From Kordia algicida (GTDB lineage Bacteria; Bacteroidota; Bacteroidia; Flavobacteriales; Flavobacteriaceae), in assembly GCF_051013375.1 (NCBI RefSeq), contig NZ_CP142125.1: 64,000 nucleotides of DNA. One strand, written 5' to 3'. The notes under the pieces are model-generated. The model was not told where the DNA came from. It was given only the letters and a program-made list of their open reading frames with translations, and ran no database searches. Below are positions 8,707-16,631 of the stretch, one piece after another. Numbering within the stretch: the stretch's first letter is position 1; every line of letters starts with the position of its first letter. Both the position numbers and the translations under genes were made by a program.

Positions 8707-9234
8707 ATGAAAAAAATTATCTTGATGTTAAGTTTGTTCGCCTGTATTGCATGCGGAAGCTATTACTCTATGAACAACTTTTACAATGCGCATAAAAATG
8801 ATGCAAATGTCACTGCTGTAGAAGTGCCACGTTTTATGTTGACGCTTTTAAAAGGACTTTCGCCAGAAATGAACACAGCTTTACAAAATGTGAATAATCT
8901 TCGATACATACAGTTACAACCGAATAGTTTGACTGAACAAAGTGCAATTCAGCATGAAATTAATTTACTCACAAACGAACGTTTTACGGATATTTTTAGA
9001 AAAAATGAAGGACAAAAACGTACATTAGTTTCTGTTCGTGAACAAAATGAGGTAATTAGAGAAGTCATTGTACATCTAAATAAAAATCAACAACACACTG
9101 TTTTATACTTAAACGGTCGATTTAGTCCAAAAAGAATTCAGGAATTCGCTGAACAAGGAAAATTTGATAATTTAGCACAATCGATCACACAACACAATAG
9201 TTTATGGAATACAACTGCTCCGACATCGTACTAG
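8707..9234 (+). CDS. DUF4252 family lipoprotein
   Basis: 175 residues. The N-terminus 'MKKIILMLSLFACIACGS' is a lipoprotein signal with a Cys after 'CIA'. The mature part has the layout of Bacteroidota DUF4252 proteins: a helix ('VEVPRFMLTLLKGLSPEM') then 'LRYIQLQP', a charged helical stretch and a C-terminal strand 'TVLYLNGRFSPKRIQEFA'. These are small envelope proteins of unknown role. The 3' end overlaps the start of the aldehyde dehydrogenase gene by 31 bases, implying coupling or at least one transcript. Confidence 0.6.
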   Translation: MKKIILMLSLFACIACGSYYSMNNFYNAHKNDANVTAVEVPRFMLTLLKGLSPEMNTALQNVNNLRYIQLQPNSLTEQSAIQHEINLLTNERFTDIFRKNEGQKRTLVSVREQNEVIREVIVHLNKNQQHTVLYLNGRFSPKRIQEFAEQGKFDNLAQSITQHNSLWNTTAPTSY

Positions 9235-10583
9235 CGCAGAAAGATTTTTTTAAAACTCGTAAAACGCAGGATGTATATTATCGCAGAAAATCGTTAAAAA
9301 AGCTACTTAAAGTAGTTAAGAAACGTGAAAACGATATTTGTGAAGCGTTGTATGCCGATTTTAAAAAACCTAAGTTTGAAGCAGTACTCACCGAAACAGG
9401 CATTGTACTTACAGAGCTGAAATTAACGATTAAAAAGTTAAAATCTTGGGCACGACCAAAACGTGTGTTTCCTTCGTTGCTCAACTTTCCTTCTAGCGAT
9501 CGTATTCACTCAGAACCTTACGGAACTACGTTGGTTATTGCTCCTTGGAATTATCCGTATCAATTGGCATTAGCTCCTTTAATTGGTGCTGTTGCTGCTG
9601 GAAATACCGTAGTTTTAAAACCTTCTGAACTTACTCCAAATACTTCACAAATTCTGGAAGAAATCATCACAGAAGTTTTTGAGGAAGATCATGTAAAAGT
9701 AGTGCAAGGTGGTGTAGACATTTCACAAAAATTATTAGCAGAACGCTGGGATTATATTTTCTTTACAGGAAGCGTAAATGTTGGAAAAATAGTAGCCAAA
9801 GCAGCAGCGCCACATTTGACTCCTGTGACTTTGGAACTTGGCGGAAAAAATCCGTGTATTGTTGATTTGCATTCAGATTTTAAATTGACCGCAAAACGCA
9901 TTGTTTGGGGAAAATTCTTAAATGCAGGACAAACCTGTATTGCACCCGATTATTTAATTGTGCAAGCGCAGGCAAAGTTTGACTTCTTAAAAGTTTTGAT
10001 GGAAGAAATAAAACTGGCATATGGAGAAAATCCGCAAGAATCAACAGATTACACAAGAATTATCAACGAAAAAAACTTTGATCGCTTGGCAAAAATGTTA
10101 GAAAATCAAGAAGTGTTACATGGTGGCATTGTTGATAAAGACGATTTATACATTGCGCCTACACTTTTAGACGAGCCCGATTTAGATAGCGATGTTATGC
10201 TTGATGAAATTTTTGGTCCTATCTTACCGATTCAAGTATATGCTACTTTGGATGACATCAGTAATATCATTGCTAGATATGAAAAACCCTTGGCGTTATA
10301 CGTTTTTTCAAATGACAAAAAATTTGCCAATCGTATGATAGAACGACATTCTTTTGGCGGCGGTGCTATTAATGATACGGTAGTACATTTTGTAAATCAC
10401 AGGATGCCATTTGGTGGCGTTGGACACAGTGGAATAGGTTCTTATCATGGAAAAGGAAGCTTTGATACATTTTCTCATAAAAAATCAATAACAAAAAGAG
10501 GAACTTGGCTTGATGTACCTATTCGTTACGCACCATACAAAGGAAAGCTTAAAATTTTAAAGATTTTTTTAAAATACTTTTAA
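9204..10583 (+). CDS. Class 3 (AlkH/ALDH3-like) aldehyde dehydrogenase
   Basis: 459 residues, the length of the ALDH3 family, which oxidises medium/long-chain or aromatic aldehydes with NAD(P)+. It shows 'VLAQKDFFKTRKT' at the N-terminus, 'TTLVIAPWNYPYQLALAP' (cofactor-binding lobe), 'FFTGSVNVGK', the general base Glu211 in 'TLELGGKNP' and catalytic Cys245 in 'NAGQTCIAPDY', and the C-terminal 'PFGGVGHSGIGSYHGK'. The 34-residue spacing of Glu and Cys is that of ALDH3 enzymes. The ATG at 9204 lies inside the preceding lipoprotein gene; later in-frame ATGs would remove the conserved N-terminal helix. A hydrophobic/basic C-terminal tail ('LKILKIFLKYF') could associate with the membrane, as in fatty aldehyde dehydrogenases. 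Confidence 0.92.
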   Translation: MEYNCSDIVLAQKDFFKTRKTQDVYYRRKSLKKLLKVVKKRENDICEALYADFKKPKFEAVLTETGIVLTELKLTIKKLKSWARPKRVFPSLLNFPSSDRIHSEPYGTTLVIAPWNYPYQLALAPLIGAVAAGNTVVLKPSELTPNTSQILEEIITEVFEEDHVKVVQGGVDISQKLLAERWDYIFFTGSVNVGKIVAKAAAPHLTPVTLELGGKNPCIVDLHSDFKLTAKRIVWGKFLNAGQTCIAPDYLIVQAQAKFDFLKVLMEEIKLAYGENPQESTDYTRIINEKNFDRLAKMLENQEVLHGGIVDKDDLYIAPTLLDEPDLDSDVMLDEIFGPILPIQVYATLDDISNIIARYEKPLALYVFSNDKKFANRMIERHSFGGGAINDTVVHFVNHRMPFGGVGHSGIGSYHGKGSFDTFSHKKSITKRGTWLDVPIRYAPYKGKLKILKIFLKYF

Positions 10584-10683
10584 CGTTTTCTTATACATTT
10601 AAACTGTAAAATAGCTAAGATAAAGTACGTATTTTTATATATTGTCGTTTCATTTTTGACATTATAACTGATATCATTCTTTA

Positions 10684-12492
10684 ATGAAGCAAGCACTACC
10701 ATTTTTATACTTTATTCTATTTTCATGTGCGGCTCTTTTTGCACAAGAAGAAAATTTTCAACTTCCAGATAGTTTAGCGTACAAGACTAATAAAGAATTG
10801 ATTGACTTAATTAAGCAATTTAGATACAATACACCTAAAGTTGCCAAAGTATACGCAGAAGCATTTCATGCAAAAGCAAGTGCAGAACAGCATACCACAA
10901 ATATTATTGAGAGCTATTTTTACCTAGCAAATATTGCGGATACGCAAGGTGAATTTACAGCATCTATTGCATATATCAATAAGGGAATTGCGAAGACTAA
11001 AACAATTAAAGATAGTCTTCAAGGCAATATTTTAAGAAGATTATACAACTTAAGAGGTGGAATTTATGGTCAATATGGAAAATATGAAAAAGCCATTCAC
11101 GATTTTAATATCTCACTTCAGATTTCTGAAAAGAATAGTGACCAAAAAGGAATCAACATCATTAAAATTAATATTGCCTTGTTGGAAATGTATGCGAAGC
11201 AGTATTTTGAATCCATGAAAACATACCGAGAAATGTTTCGTATTTCAACAGATACTTCACTTATCAGTCAAAATTCTAGAAATAGTATTATTATCGGAAT
11301 GAGTGAAAATTTTCTAAAAACGGAAAGACTTGATTCTGCTCGTATCTATTTAGATTTAGGCTTAAAAGAAAGTGTAAAAAGTAATGATTCTGATGCATTA
11401 AGTTATTTTTATCCATACGAAGCATTGTATTATTATCATAAAAATAAGATTCCAAAATCCTTAGAAATATTAGAAAAAGCTAGAAAGTTAATTTCAAACG
11501 TACAAACGGAAGAAAAGCGAAATATTGAAGTTTATTACTACATGGCGCAATGTTATTATGCGCTAAAAGACTATAAAAAAGCAATTAAACACATTGAAAA
11601 AGCATTTGATATTATTCGTAAAGGAAATGCTAAAAATGCCAAACTTGCACTAAAAGATAGTTTTTCCGCATCCAATACAAATAATATGTCTATTGGTGAC
11701 GAAAAGCTATTTATTCCTTATGAATATTTGTATCTATTAGAAACGTTAATGCAATGTTATGAAGCGCTTGGCGATGAAGAAAATAGAGATTTCTATTTTG
11801 AACAGTATTATCCGCTCAAAATAGAAAGTGCACAAAAAAATGTTCGTATCAACAATTTAATTTTCAAATTTCATGAAGCTCCGCGTATTGCTCTCATTGA
11901 GAAACTAAGCAAAAAGGAAGCAAAAGCGGAGAAAAAAGTCAAATATCTATATTATTTATTAGCTTTGGTTTTTGTGGGATTAATCATTGGTGCGATTTTT
12001 TACAGAAAAAAAGAACAGCAAAAACAACTTGCCTACAAAGCTTTGATTGAAAAAATATCTACACTTGAAGCAAAAAAAAATACGGTTGAAGCACCAAAAA
12101 ATACAACTACCAAAAAAGCAGTTACGATTACCGACGAAAAAGCGCAAGCTATTTTAAAAGGCTTGGAAAAATTTGAAGCAAAAGAACAATACCTAGACGA
12201 AAACTGTAATTTACGTTTCGTAGCCAAAAAAGTAAAAACCAACGCAACCTACTTATCAAAAATCATCAATACACATAAAAAGATCAGTTTTAATGATTAC
12301 ATTAATGATCTTCGCATACAATATACATTAAAACGTTTAAAGTCCGATTCGCTATTTAGAGCCTATTCTATCAAATCAATCGCACAAGAAGTCGGATATA
12401 AAAGTGCAGACTCGTTCACAAAGCATTTTAAAAAGCAAACTTCCTTATATCCATCGTATTACATCAAAAATTTAAACAAAGAAAACACATAA
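10684..12492 (+). CDS. TPR-repeat membrane sensor with C-terminal AraC-type HTH
   Basis: 602 residues. Signal sequence 'MKQALPFLYFILFSCAALFAQ', then a periplasmic region of TPR-like helices (about residues 25-390), one transmembrane helix near 420-440 ('YLYYLLALVFVGLIIGAIFY'), a Lys-rich linker and an AraC-family double HTH over the last 110 residues ('FVAKKVKTNATYLSKIIN', 'ISFNDYINDLRIQYTLKRL', 'SIKSIAQEVGYKSADSFTKH'). Such one-piece regulators are frequent in flavobacteria and couple an envelope signal directly to transcription. It has no kinase domain. The two paralogous precursor peptides lie directly downstream, which suggests but does not prove that they are its targets. Confidence 0.88.
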   Translation: MKQALPFLYFILFSCAALFAQEENFQLPDSLAYKTNKELIDLIKQFRYNTPKVAKVYAEAFHAKASAEQHTTNIIESYFYLANIADTQGEFTASIAYINKGIAKTKTIKDSLQGNILRRLYNLRGGIYGQYGKYEKAIHDFNISLQISEKNSDQKGINIIKINIALLEMYAKQYFESMKTYREMFRISTDTSLISQNSRNSIIIGMSENFLKTERLDSARIYLDLGLKESVKSNDSDALSYFYPYEALYYYHKNKIPKSLEILEKARKLISNVQTEEKRNIEVYYYMAQCYYALKDYKKAIKHIEKAFDIIRKGNAKNAKLALKDSFSASNTNNMSIGDEKLFIPYEYLYLLETLMQCYEALGDEENRDFYFEQYYPLKIESAQKNVRINNLIFKFHEAPRIALIEKLSKKEAKAEKKVKYLYYLLALVFVGLIIGAIFYRKKEQQKQLAYKALIEKISTLEAKKNTVEAPKNTTTKKAVTITDEKAQAILKGLEKFEAKEQYLDENCNLRFVAKKVKTNATYLSKIINTHKKISFNDYINDLRIQYTLKRLKSDSLFRAYSIKSIAQEVGYKSADSFTKHFKKQTSLYPSYYIKNLNKENT

Positions 12493-12498
12493 AAACTG

Positions 12499-12522
12499 CC
12501 CTATTTTGTTTAGAATAGGGTT
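12499..12522 (+). terminator. Weak terminator-like hairpin after the TPR-AraC gene
   Basis: CCCTATT (12499-12505) pairs with AATAGGG (12514-12520), 6 bases after the stop codon. Only two T follow, so termination may be partial and readthrough into the peptide genes is possible. Confidence 0.5.
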
Positions 12523-12610
12523 CAAATGTTGTGAAGAGTGTGGAATCTAAGTTATGTTTGGATGGTGATAAAAATTATCATCAAAAAACTATTTACTTAA
12601 AATTTGTATT

Positions 12611-12820
12611 ATGAAAAAAAAATTCAAAAAGCACTTACAATTAAACAAAATCAATGTCTCTAAACTAAACCTACAACATTCACATGCCATTTTAGGAGGA
12701 AATACAGCTAATACTTGTCCTGGTAAAACAAACGAAGAAACCTGTCCTGAAACCTGTGGTGACACGTGTACAACTTCTAGATTTACAGTTGACTTTAGCA
12801 GTAAAGGCGAAAATTGCTAA
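12611..12820 (+). CDS. Lanthipeptide-type precursor peptide (69 aa)
   Basis: 69 residues. The leader 'KKHLQLNKINVSKLNLQHSH' has the same 'LxLNKxxVSxL' pattern as the peptide at 5649-5819, followed by 'AILGG' and a 36-residue core with five Cys and many Thr ('TCPGKTNEETCPETCGDTCT'), then 'TSRFTVDFSS'. The Thr-Cys-rich core suits thioether ring formation, but no modification enzyme is visible nearby. It follows the TPR-AraC regulator by 118 bases and precedes a frameshifted paralogue. Confidence 0.7.
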   Translation: MKKKFKKHLQLNKINVSKLNLQHSHAILGGNTANTCPGKTNEETCPETCGDTCTTSRFTVDFSSKGENC

Positions 12821-12847
12821 TTACTTACAAACTTTAAAACTATCATT

Positions 12848-13031
12848 ATGAAAAAAATTTCAAAACAGACACTTAAAGTTAAATAAAATCAATATTTCAA
12901 GATTAGATGTCATTGCAATTAATAATCTTATTGGTGGCGTATATGAAACGAAAGAAAGACAGGATACTTGCACTTCTTCAAGATTTACAGTTGACATTAG
13001 TGGAAATCAAAATGATGATAGAAATCCATAA
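12848..13031 (+). pseudogene. Frameshifted paralogue of the 12611-12820 precursor peptide
   Basis: From the ATG at 12848 the frame hits a stop after 12 codons, but in the frame shifted by one the sequence reads on as a close relative of the preceding peptide: 'HLKLNKINISRLD', a 'LIGG' junction, and the shared 'TCTSSRFTVDIS' segment, ending at TAA 13029-13031. The shift lies in a poly-A run just after the ATG: 7 A here versus 9 A in the intact neighbour; 6 or 9 would restore the frame. This is either a degenerated copy, a slippage-switched gene or a sequencing error. No in-frame ATG, GTG or TTG exists between the poly-A run and the leader. Confidence 0.75.
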
Positions 13032-13442
13032 ACCGAAAAGCTAAATTCGAAGTATATTTTAACGTCAGTTCGATATAAATCAATCAATTTATATTTATAG
13101 TAATTTTAGAAATAATTCTGCTATATAATTCATTTTTAAGGCTTTACTTTCATTTTCTTTGCTTACCCAAAGAATACTGAATCAAGTTCAGCACTGGCAT
13201 CAACAAAAGAAAAGGAACTTTTCCAGAGGTATTTTTAGTTTTTTTTTAGGGAAAAACTAAAACCGCATGAGTTTTTCTAAATTTTAGTTCACCATGCTCT
13301 ATTTTCAGTTATGGAGTTCATGAATTAACATTTCTCCAAGGTTTCAAAAATTTTTAACGAAAAACTCCTGCTATACTGCGGAAAAGAAAAGTTTCAAACT
13401 AAAATTCTTACGTCGAACTCACGTTATTTTAGGTTATTTACA
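13032..13442. other. Long non-coding stretch, repeat-like
   Basis: About 410 bases without a credible gene. The part near 13140-13240 ('TTTCTTTGCTTACCCAAAGA', 'CAAAAGAAAAGG') looks like a degenerate copy of a purine/pyrimidine-rich intergenic repeat common in flavobacterial genomes. That is recollection, not a search result. No RNA gene could be recognised. Confidence 0.35.
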
Positions 13443-13444
13443 AA

Positions 13445-13477
13445 AGAGAATGTTATTACAAACATTCTCTTTTTTTT
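13445..13477 (+). terminator. Strong terminator hairpin upstream of the nitroreductase gene
   Basis: AGAGAATGTT (13445-13454) and AACATTCTCT (13461-13470) form a perfect 10-bp stem with a 6-base loop followed by eight T. It must end a plus-strand transcript coming from the peptide region or an unrecognised RNA between 13032 and 13444. Confidence 0.85.
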
Positions 13478-13505
13478 GTTCGCGCTAAGATTGTTACATT
13501 TGAAA

Positions 13506-14240
13506 ATGACTCCAGAAAAAACTGTAACCGAAGCTATTCAGCACAGACGCTCTGTACGCGTTTTTGACAAAAACATTGAGATTGATCCTGAAAAAGTAAA
13601 AAACTGCCTTAAAAATGCAGTATTGGCGCCTACAAGTAGCAATTTACAACTATGGGAATTTTATCATGTAACCGACAAAACTACTTTAAAACAACTTACA
13701 ACAGCTTGCTTGGGGCAAAATGCCGCTAAAACTGCCAAACAATTAGTCGTTGTCGTCGCTAGAAAAGATTTATGGAAACAACGCGCAAAGGCGAATGTAC
13801 ACTTTTTAAAGAGTCAATTTGGTGATAAACCCAAAGAAGAATATTCAAAAAGAGAAAAATTTGCTTTGAACTATTATCAAAAATTGATTCCACCTATTTA
13901 TGCTGAATTCCTAGGAATTTACGGCTGGATAAAATATGCGTTTTTCAATATCGTTGGATTGTTTCGACCTATCTACAGACAAGTCCGACTGAGCGATTTA
14001 CGAATTGTTGCACACAAAAGCGCGGGTTTGGCAGCTCAAAATTTTATGATAAGTATGGCAGCTATTGGGTATGATACTTGTCCGATGGAAGGAAGCGACA
14101 CATTGCGTGTAAAAAAGATTCTAAAACTTCCTCGTGGTGCAGAAATCAACATGATTATTGGTTGTGGCGTTCGTAGTGAAAATGGCATTTACGGACCACA
14201 ATTTAGAGTTCCTTTTGAAACTACATACCAAGAAATCTAA
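13506..14240 (+). CDS. Nitroreductase family protein
   Basis: 244 residues from the ATG at 13506; the open frame extends back to a TTG at 13476 inside the terminator, which is not credible. FMN-dependent nitroreductase fold: 'TEAIQHRRSVRVFDK' (phosphate-binding Arg residues), 'AVLAPTSSNLQLWEFYHV' (flavin contact), 'KSAGLAAQNFMISMAAIGYD' and 'CPMEGSD', ending in 'GCGVRSENGIYGPQFR'. These enzymes reduce nitro groups, quinones or related acceptors with NAD(P)H in the cytosol. A longer insertion around residues 100-165 contains a hydrophobic, possibly membrane-apposed segment ('GWIKYAFFNIVGLFRP'), larger than in the smallest family members. Monocistronic; followed immediately by a tandem repeat. 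Confidence 0.88.
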   Translation: MTPEKTVTEAIQHRRSVRVFDKNIEIDPEKVKNCLKNAVLAPTSSNLQLWEFYHVTDKTTLKQLTTACLGQNAAKTAKQLVVVVARKDLWKQRAKANVHFLKSQFGDKPKEEYSKREKFALNYYQKLIPPIYAEFLGIYGWIKYAFFNIVGLFRPIYRQVRLSDLRIVAHKSAGLAAQNFMISMAAIGYDTCPMEGSDTLRVKKILKLPRGAEINMIIGCGVRSENGIYGPQFRVPFETTYQEI

Positions 14241-14336
14241 GAAGATCAGCGAAGCGATCCAAAAGCGAAGCGATCAAAAAGCGAAGCGATCCAAAAGCGA
14301 AGCGATCAAAAAGCGAAGCGATCCAAAAGCGAAGCT
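14241..14336. repeat. 16-bp tandem repeat, six copies
   Basis: Copies of AGCGAAGCGATC(C/A)AAA start at 14248, 14264, 14280, 14296, 14312 and 14328, alternating between '-TCCAAA' and '-TCAAAA' versions, so the higher-order unit is 32 bp. The array fills the whole space between the stop codon of the nitroreductase and the stop codon of the convergent response regulator, touching the latter. Single relatives occur at 19886-19904 and 52027-52084. Confidence 0.9.
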
Positions 14337-14991
14337 ACTTACTATTCACCATATTATTTCGAATCGCATACAACACCAAACCAATCCTGCTTTTTACCTT
14401 AAAATGCTTGAATAACGATTCGCGATAACCATCAATTGTTTTTGGACTCAGACACATTTCTTGCGCAATTTCCTTATAGGTCATTTCTGTACACGCCAAT
14501 TTCAAAAACGTAAGTTCGGTATCTTTCAATTGTTTTCCTTTAGAAGTTTCTTTTTCATCGCCTCCATGTAACGAATTCAGCAAAGTAGTAGCAACACGTT
14601 CTGAATAGTAAATTCCGTTAGAAATTACTTCGTTCAATGCTTTGTAAAATATTTCTGGATGAATGTCTTTCAGGAGATAGCCTTTTGCACCCAAACGCAA
14701 CATTTTAATAATTGTTTCCTCATGGTCGTCCATAGAAAGTGCCAAAACCTGAATGCTAGGACGATTTTCCTTAATCCATTCCATGGTTTCAAAACCATTC
14801 ATTACTGGCATGTTAATATCTAGTAAAATAATATCTGGAACGTTTTCAGACTCTAATAATTTTTTTATTAGTTCGCTTCCATTCTTTACATGGTACAAAA
14901 CCTCAAACTCATCAAATGCATTGACCAAACCTTGCAAGGATTGTGCAAAAAGCAAATGGTCATCTACAATTACAACTGAATGTTTTTTCAT
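14335..14991 (-). CDS. NarL/LuxR-family response regulator
   Basis: 218 residues. Receiver domain 'VVIVDDHLLFAQSLQGLV' with acidic pocket Asp-Asp, phospho-acceptor in 'DIILLDINMPVMNGFE', 'LALSMDD' and the Lys in 'AKGYLLKD'; C-terminal LuxR HTH ('LTFLKLACTEMTYKEIAQEM', 'SPKTIDGYRESLFKHFKVKS'). It binds DNA when phosphorylated by the adjacent kinase (5-base gap). It is the last gene of a five-gene minus-strand operon starting at 17027. The target genes are unknown. Confidence 0.93.
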   Translation of the reverse strand: MKKHSVVIVDDHLLFAQSLQGLVNAFDEFEVLYHVKNGSELIKKLLESENVPDIILLDINMPVMNGFETMEWIKENRPSIQVLALSMDDHEETIIKMLRLGAKGYLLKDIHPEIFYKALNEVISNGIYYSERVATTLLNSLHGGDEKETSKGKQLKDTELTFLKLACTEMTYKEIAQEMCLSPKTIDGYRESLFKHFKVKSRIGLVLYAIRNNMVNSK

Positions 14992-14996
14992 TACGC

Positions 14997-15770
14997 TTAT
15001 TTATAAGGATAGGATAAAGTTAAGGAAACTCCTTTATTTTTAGCCGATTTCATCGTAAATTCTGTATTTATGATGGCGGCACGACTTTTCATGTTGATTA
15101 ATCCAGATCCTTTCTCTATTTTTTCTTCTTCAAAACCAACGCCATCATCTTGTGCCATGATAATTAAGCGATCGGATTCAAAGTTTAAAGTTACTTCTAA
15201 ATTTTTAGCTTTGGAATGTTTGATTGCATTCGAAAAGAATTCTTGTAAAATACGGAATAATATAATTTCTTCTTTAATATCCAACGATCTTTCTTCACCA
15301 AAAATACGCAAGCTCGCTGCCAAAAAGTTGAGCTTATTAAAACGATCTAATTCTACTTCTATCGATTTTACCAAGCCCATATTCTGGATAATTTCAGTAT
15401 TCATCGTTTTAGAAAGTAATCGGATTTCTTGCAAACTTTTTCCAACAATTTCGCTAATATCGTCGAGTTTCTCTTTATTTCCTTCGGTGAGTTGTGTACC
15501 CAGAATGTTAATATGCATACGTGCAACCGACAGCAATTGTCCGATATTATCATGCAATTCCCAGCTCATGTTTTGCAAAGCTTGTTCTTGTATTTCAATT
15601 TGCGATTTGGCAATTTCTTCCATGTATCGCTTTTCAGCTTCTTTCTTTTCAAGGATAAATTTTAGTTTACGCTTTTGAAAGAAGACAAACAGAATAATGA
15701 CGGTAATTAACAAAATAAGCAACACCATAGATGTTGCAGCTACCAGCATTTGTATTTCTTGATCGTTCAT
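14997..15770 (-). CDS. Sensor histidine kinase, HisKA_3 type, minimal sensor
   Basis: 257 residues. The N-terminus has 7-8 periplasmic residues and a single transmembrane helix (residues about 9-31), then a short coiled coil and a HisKA_3 dimerisation domain with the phospho-accepting His in 'MSWELHDNIGQLLSVARMHI'. The HATPase domain shows 'ILQEFFSNAIKHSKAKNLEV' (N box), 'AQDDGVGFEEEKIEKGSGLI' (G1/G2) and ends at 'SLTLSYPYK'. With almost no periplasmic domain, the signal is presumably sensed in the membrane or through partner proteins; two membrane proteins lie immediately upstream in the operon. Confidence 0.92.
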   Translation of the reverse strand: MNDQEIQMLVAATSMVLLILLITVIILFVFFQKRKLKFILEKKEAEKRYMEEIAKSQIEIQEQALQNMSWELHDNIGQLLSVARMHINILGTQLTEGNKEKLDDISEIVGKSLQEIRLLSKTMNTEIIQNMGLVKSIEVELDRFNKLNFLAASLRIFGEERSLDIKEEIILFRILQEFFSNAIKHSKAKNLEVTLNFESDRLIIMAQDDGVGFEEEKIEKGSGLINMKSRAAIINTEFTMKSAKNKGVSLTLSYPYK

Positions 15771-15794
15771 AAGATTTCTTCAAATAATATCATT

Positions 15795-15944
15795 TTAAGG
15801 AAATTTCTTTACACCAGATTCTAAATTGATGAATTTCCGCTTTTTTCCATGTAAAAACACTAAAGTAATCACTAATAATATTCCTACAAGAAAAATCGTT
15901 GAAGCGCAAATAAATACTAAGATGTGAATTTCCTCGGTTGTCAT
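15795..15944 (-). CDS. Small single-pass membrane protein (49 aa) in the kinase operon
   Basis: 49 residues, ATG at 15944. The first 32 residues ('EEIHILVFICASTIFLVGIL' then 'LVITLVFLH') form one transmembrane helix, followed by a basic 'GKKRKF' and a short tail. It fits with 3 bases to the gene before and 24 to the kinase gene after. Layout and sequence style resemble the N-terminal 40 residues of that kinase ('NDQEIQMLVAATSMVLLILL', then 'FFQKRKLKF'), as if it were a truncated copy of the sensor anchor. It could form a heteromeric membrane bundle with the kinase; this is inference. Confidence 0.7.
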   Translation of the reverse strand: MTTEEIHILVFICASTIFLVGILLVITLVFLHGKKRKFINLESGVKKFP

Positions 15945-15947
15945 TTT

Positions 15948-16625
15948 TTATAATTGCTGATTTCTAACTTTATAACTTTTATAAAATCCAACAACAAAAC
16001 ATCCATACATAATTGCATTTAATGCAAAAGTTACTAAACTAAATATTCGTTGATCTCCTTCAAGAAAAACATTAAAGGCAAACATAAAAGGCATAAAAGT
16101 TCCATAAAACAATAAAACTCCTAAAATGAACCAAAATTTAATTGAGTCCATAATATTAAAAATGGTTTCTTTATTAAACGATTCTACAAAATAGAAGCTT
16201 ATGGTAATAAGTAAAAATATTACACCAATTGCGTATGTATATGTTTGCAATCCAGTCATGAAGACTTGCCCATATATTAGATTTAATGCAGAAAACAACA
16301 AATAAGCTATGATAAATAATCCTATGATTCTCTTTCTGTTTTTTGAATTCAAAATGTAACGAATCCAGCACAGGTAAAATGTAATTTGAACAATGATAAA
16401 TATATTGGCAATTGGAAAATTTGTCTGCCCAAATATATTCGAATAGAATGTTCCAAACGATTTGAAATATAAACTTGTAAATTCAGTAATAACTGAAATT
16501 AAAATACTGTAAATAAAATATTTGGCATTGGTACTAGAATAATTTTTGTAGGATATAATTCCAAAAATTAAAGTAGCCAACGCCAAATACCCAGTAAAAG
16601 ATCTTAATTCTTCTAATGCAATCAT
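15948..16625 (-). CDS. Multi-pass membrane protein of unknown function in the kinase operon
   Basis: 225 residues with about seven hydrophobic helices spread over the whole length ('FTGYLALATLIFGIISY', 'YFIYSILISVITEFTSLYF', 'NIFIIVQITFYLCWIRYIL', 'IIGLFIIAYLLFSALNLIY', 'YTYAIGVIFLLITISFYF', 'WFILGVLLFYGTFMPFMFAF', 'VTFALNAIMYGCFVVGFY'). I do not recognise a family. It lies 6 bases after the 16632-17027 gene and 3 bases before the small membrane protein, so it is part of the two-component operon and may be the sensing partner of the short-sensor kinase. Confidence 0.75.
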   Translation of the reverse strand: MIALEELRSFTGYLALATLIFGIISYKNYSSTNAKYFIYSILISVITEFTSLYFKSFGTFYSNIFGQTNFPIANIFIIVQITFYLCWIRYILNSKNRKRIIGLFIIAYLLFSALNLIYGQVFMTGLQTYTYAIGVIFLLITISFYFVESFNKETIFNIMDSIKFWFILGVLLFYGTFMPFMFAFNVFLEGDQRIFSLVTFALNAIMYGCFVVGFYKSYKVRNQQL

Positions 16626-16631
16626 TTCTTT

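Noticed and set aside
14158..14415. 85-codon frame over the 16-bp tandem array
   Set aside because: It is a by-product of the repeat and overlaps the nitroreductase and response regulator genes.
15070..15678. 202-codon plus-strand frame
   Set aside because: It is antisense to the histidine kinase whose HisKA_3 and HATPase motifs are clear on the other strand.
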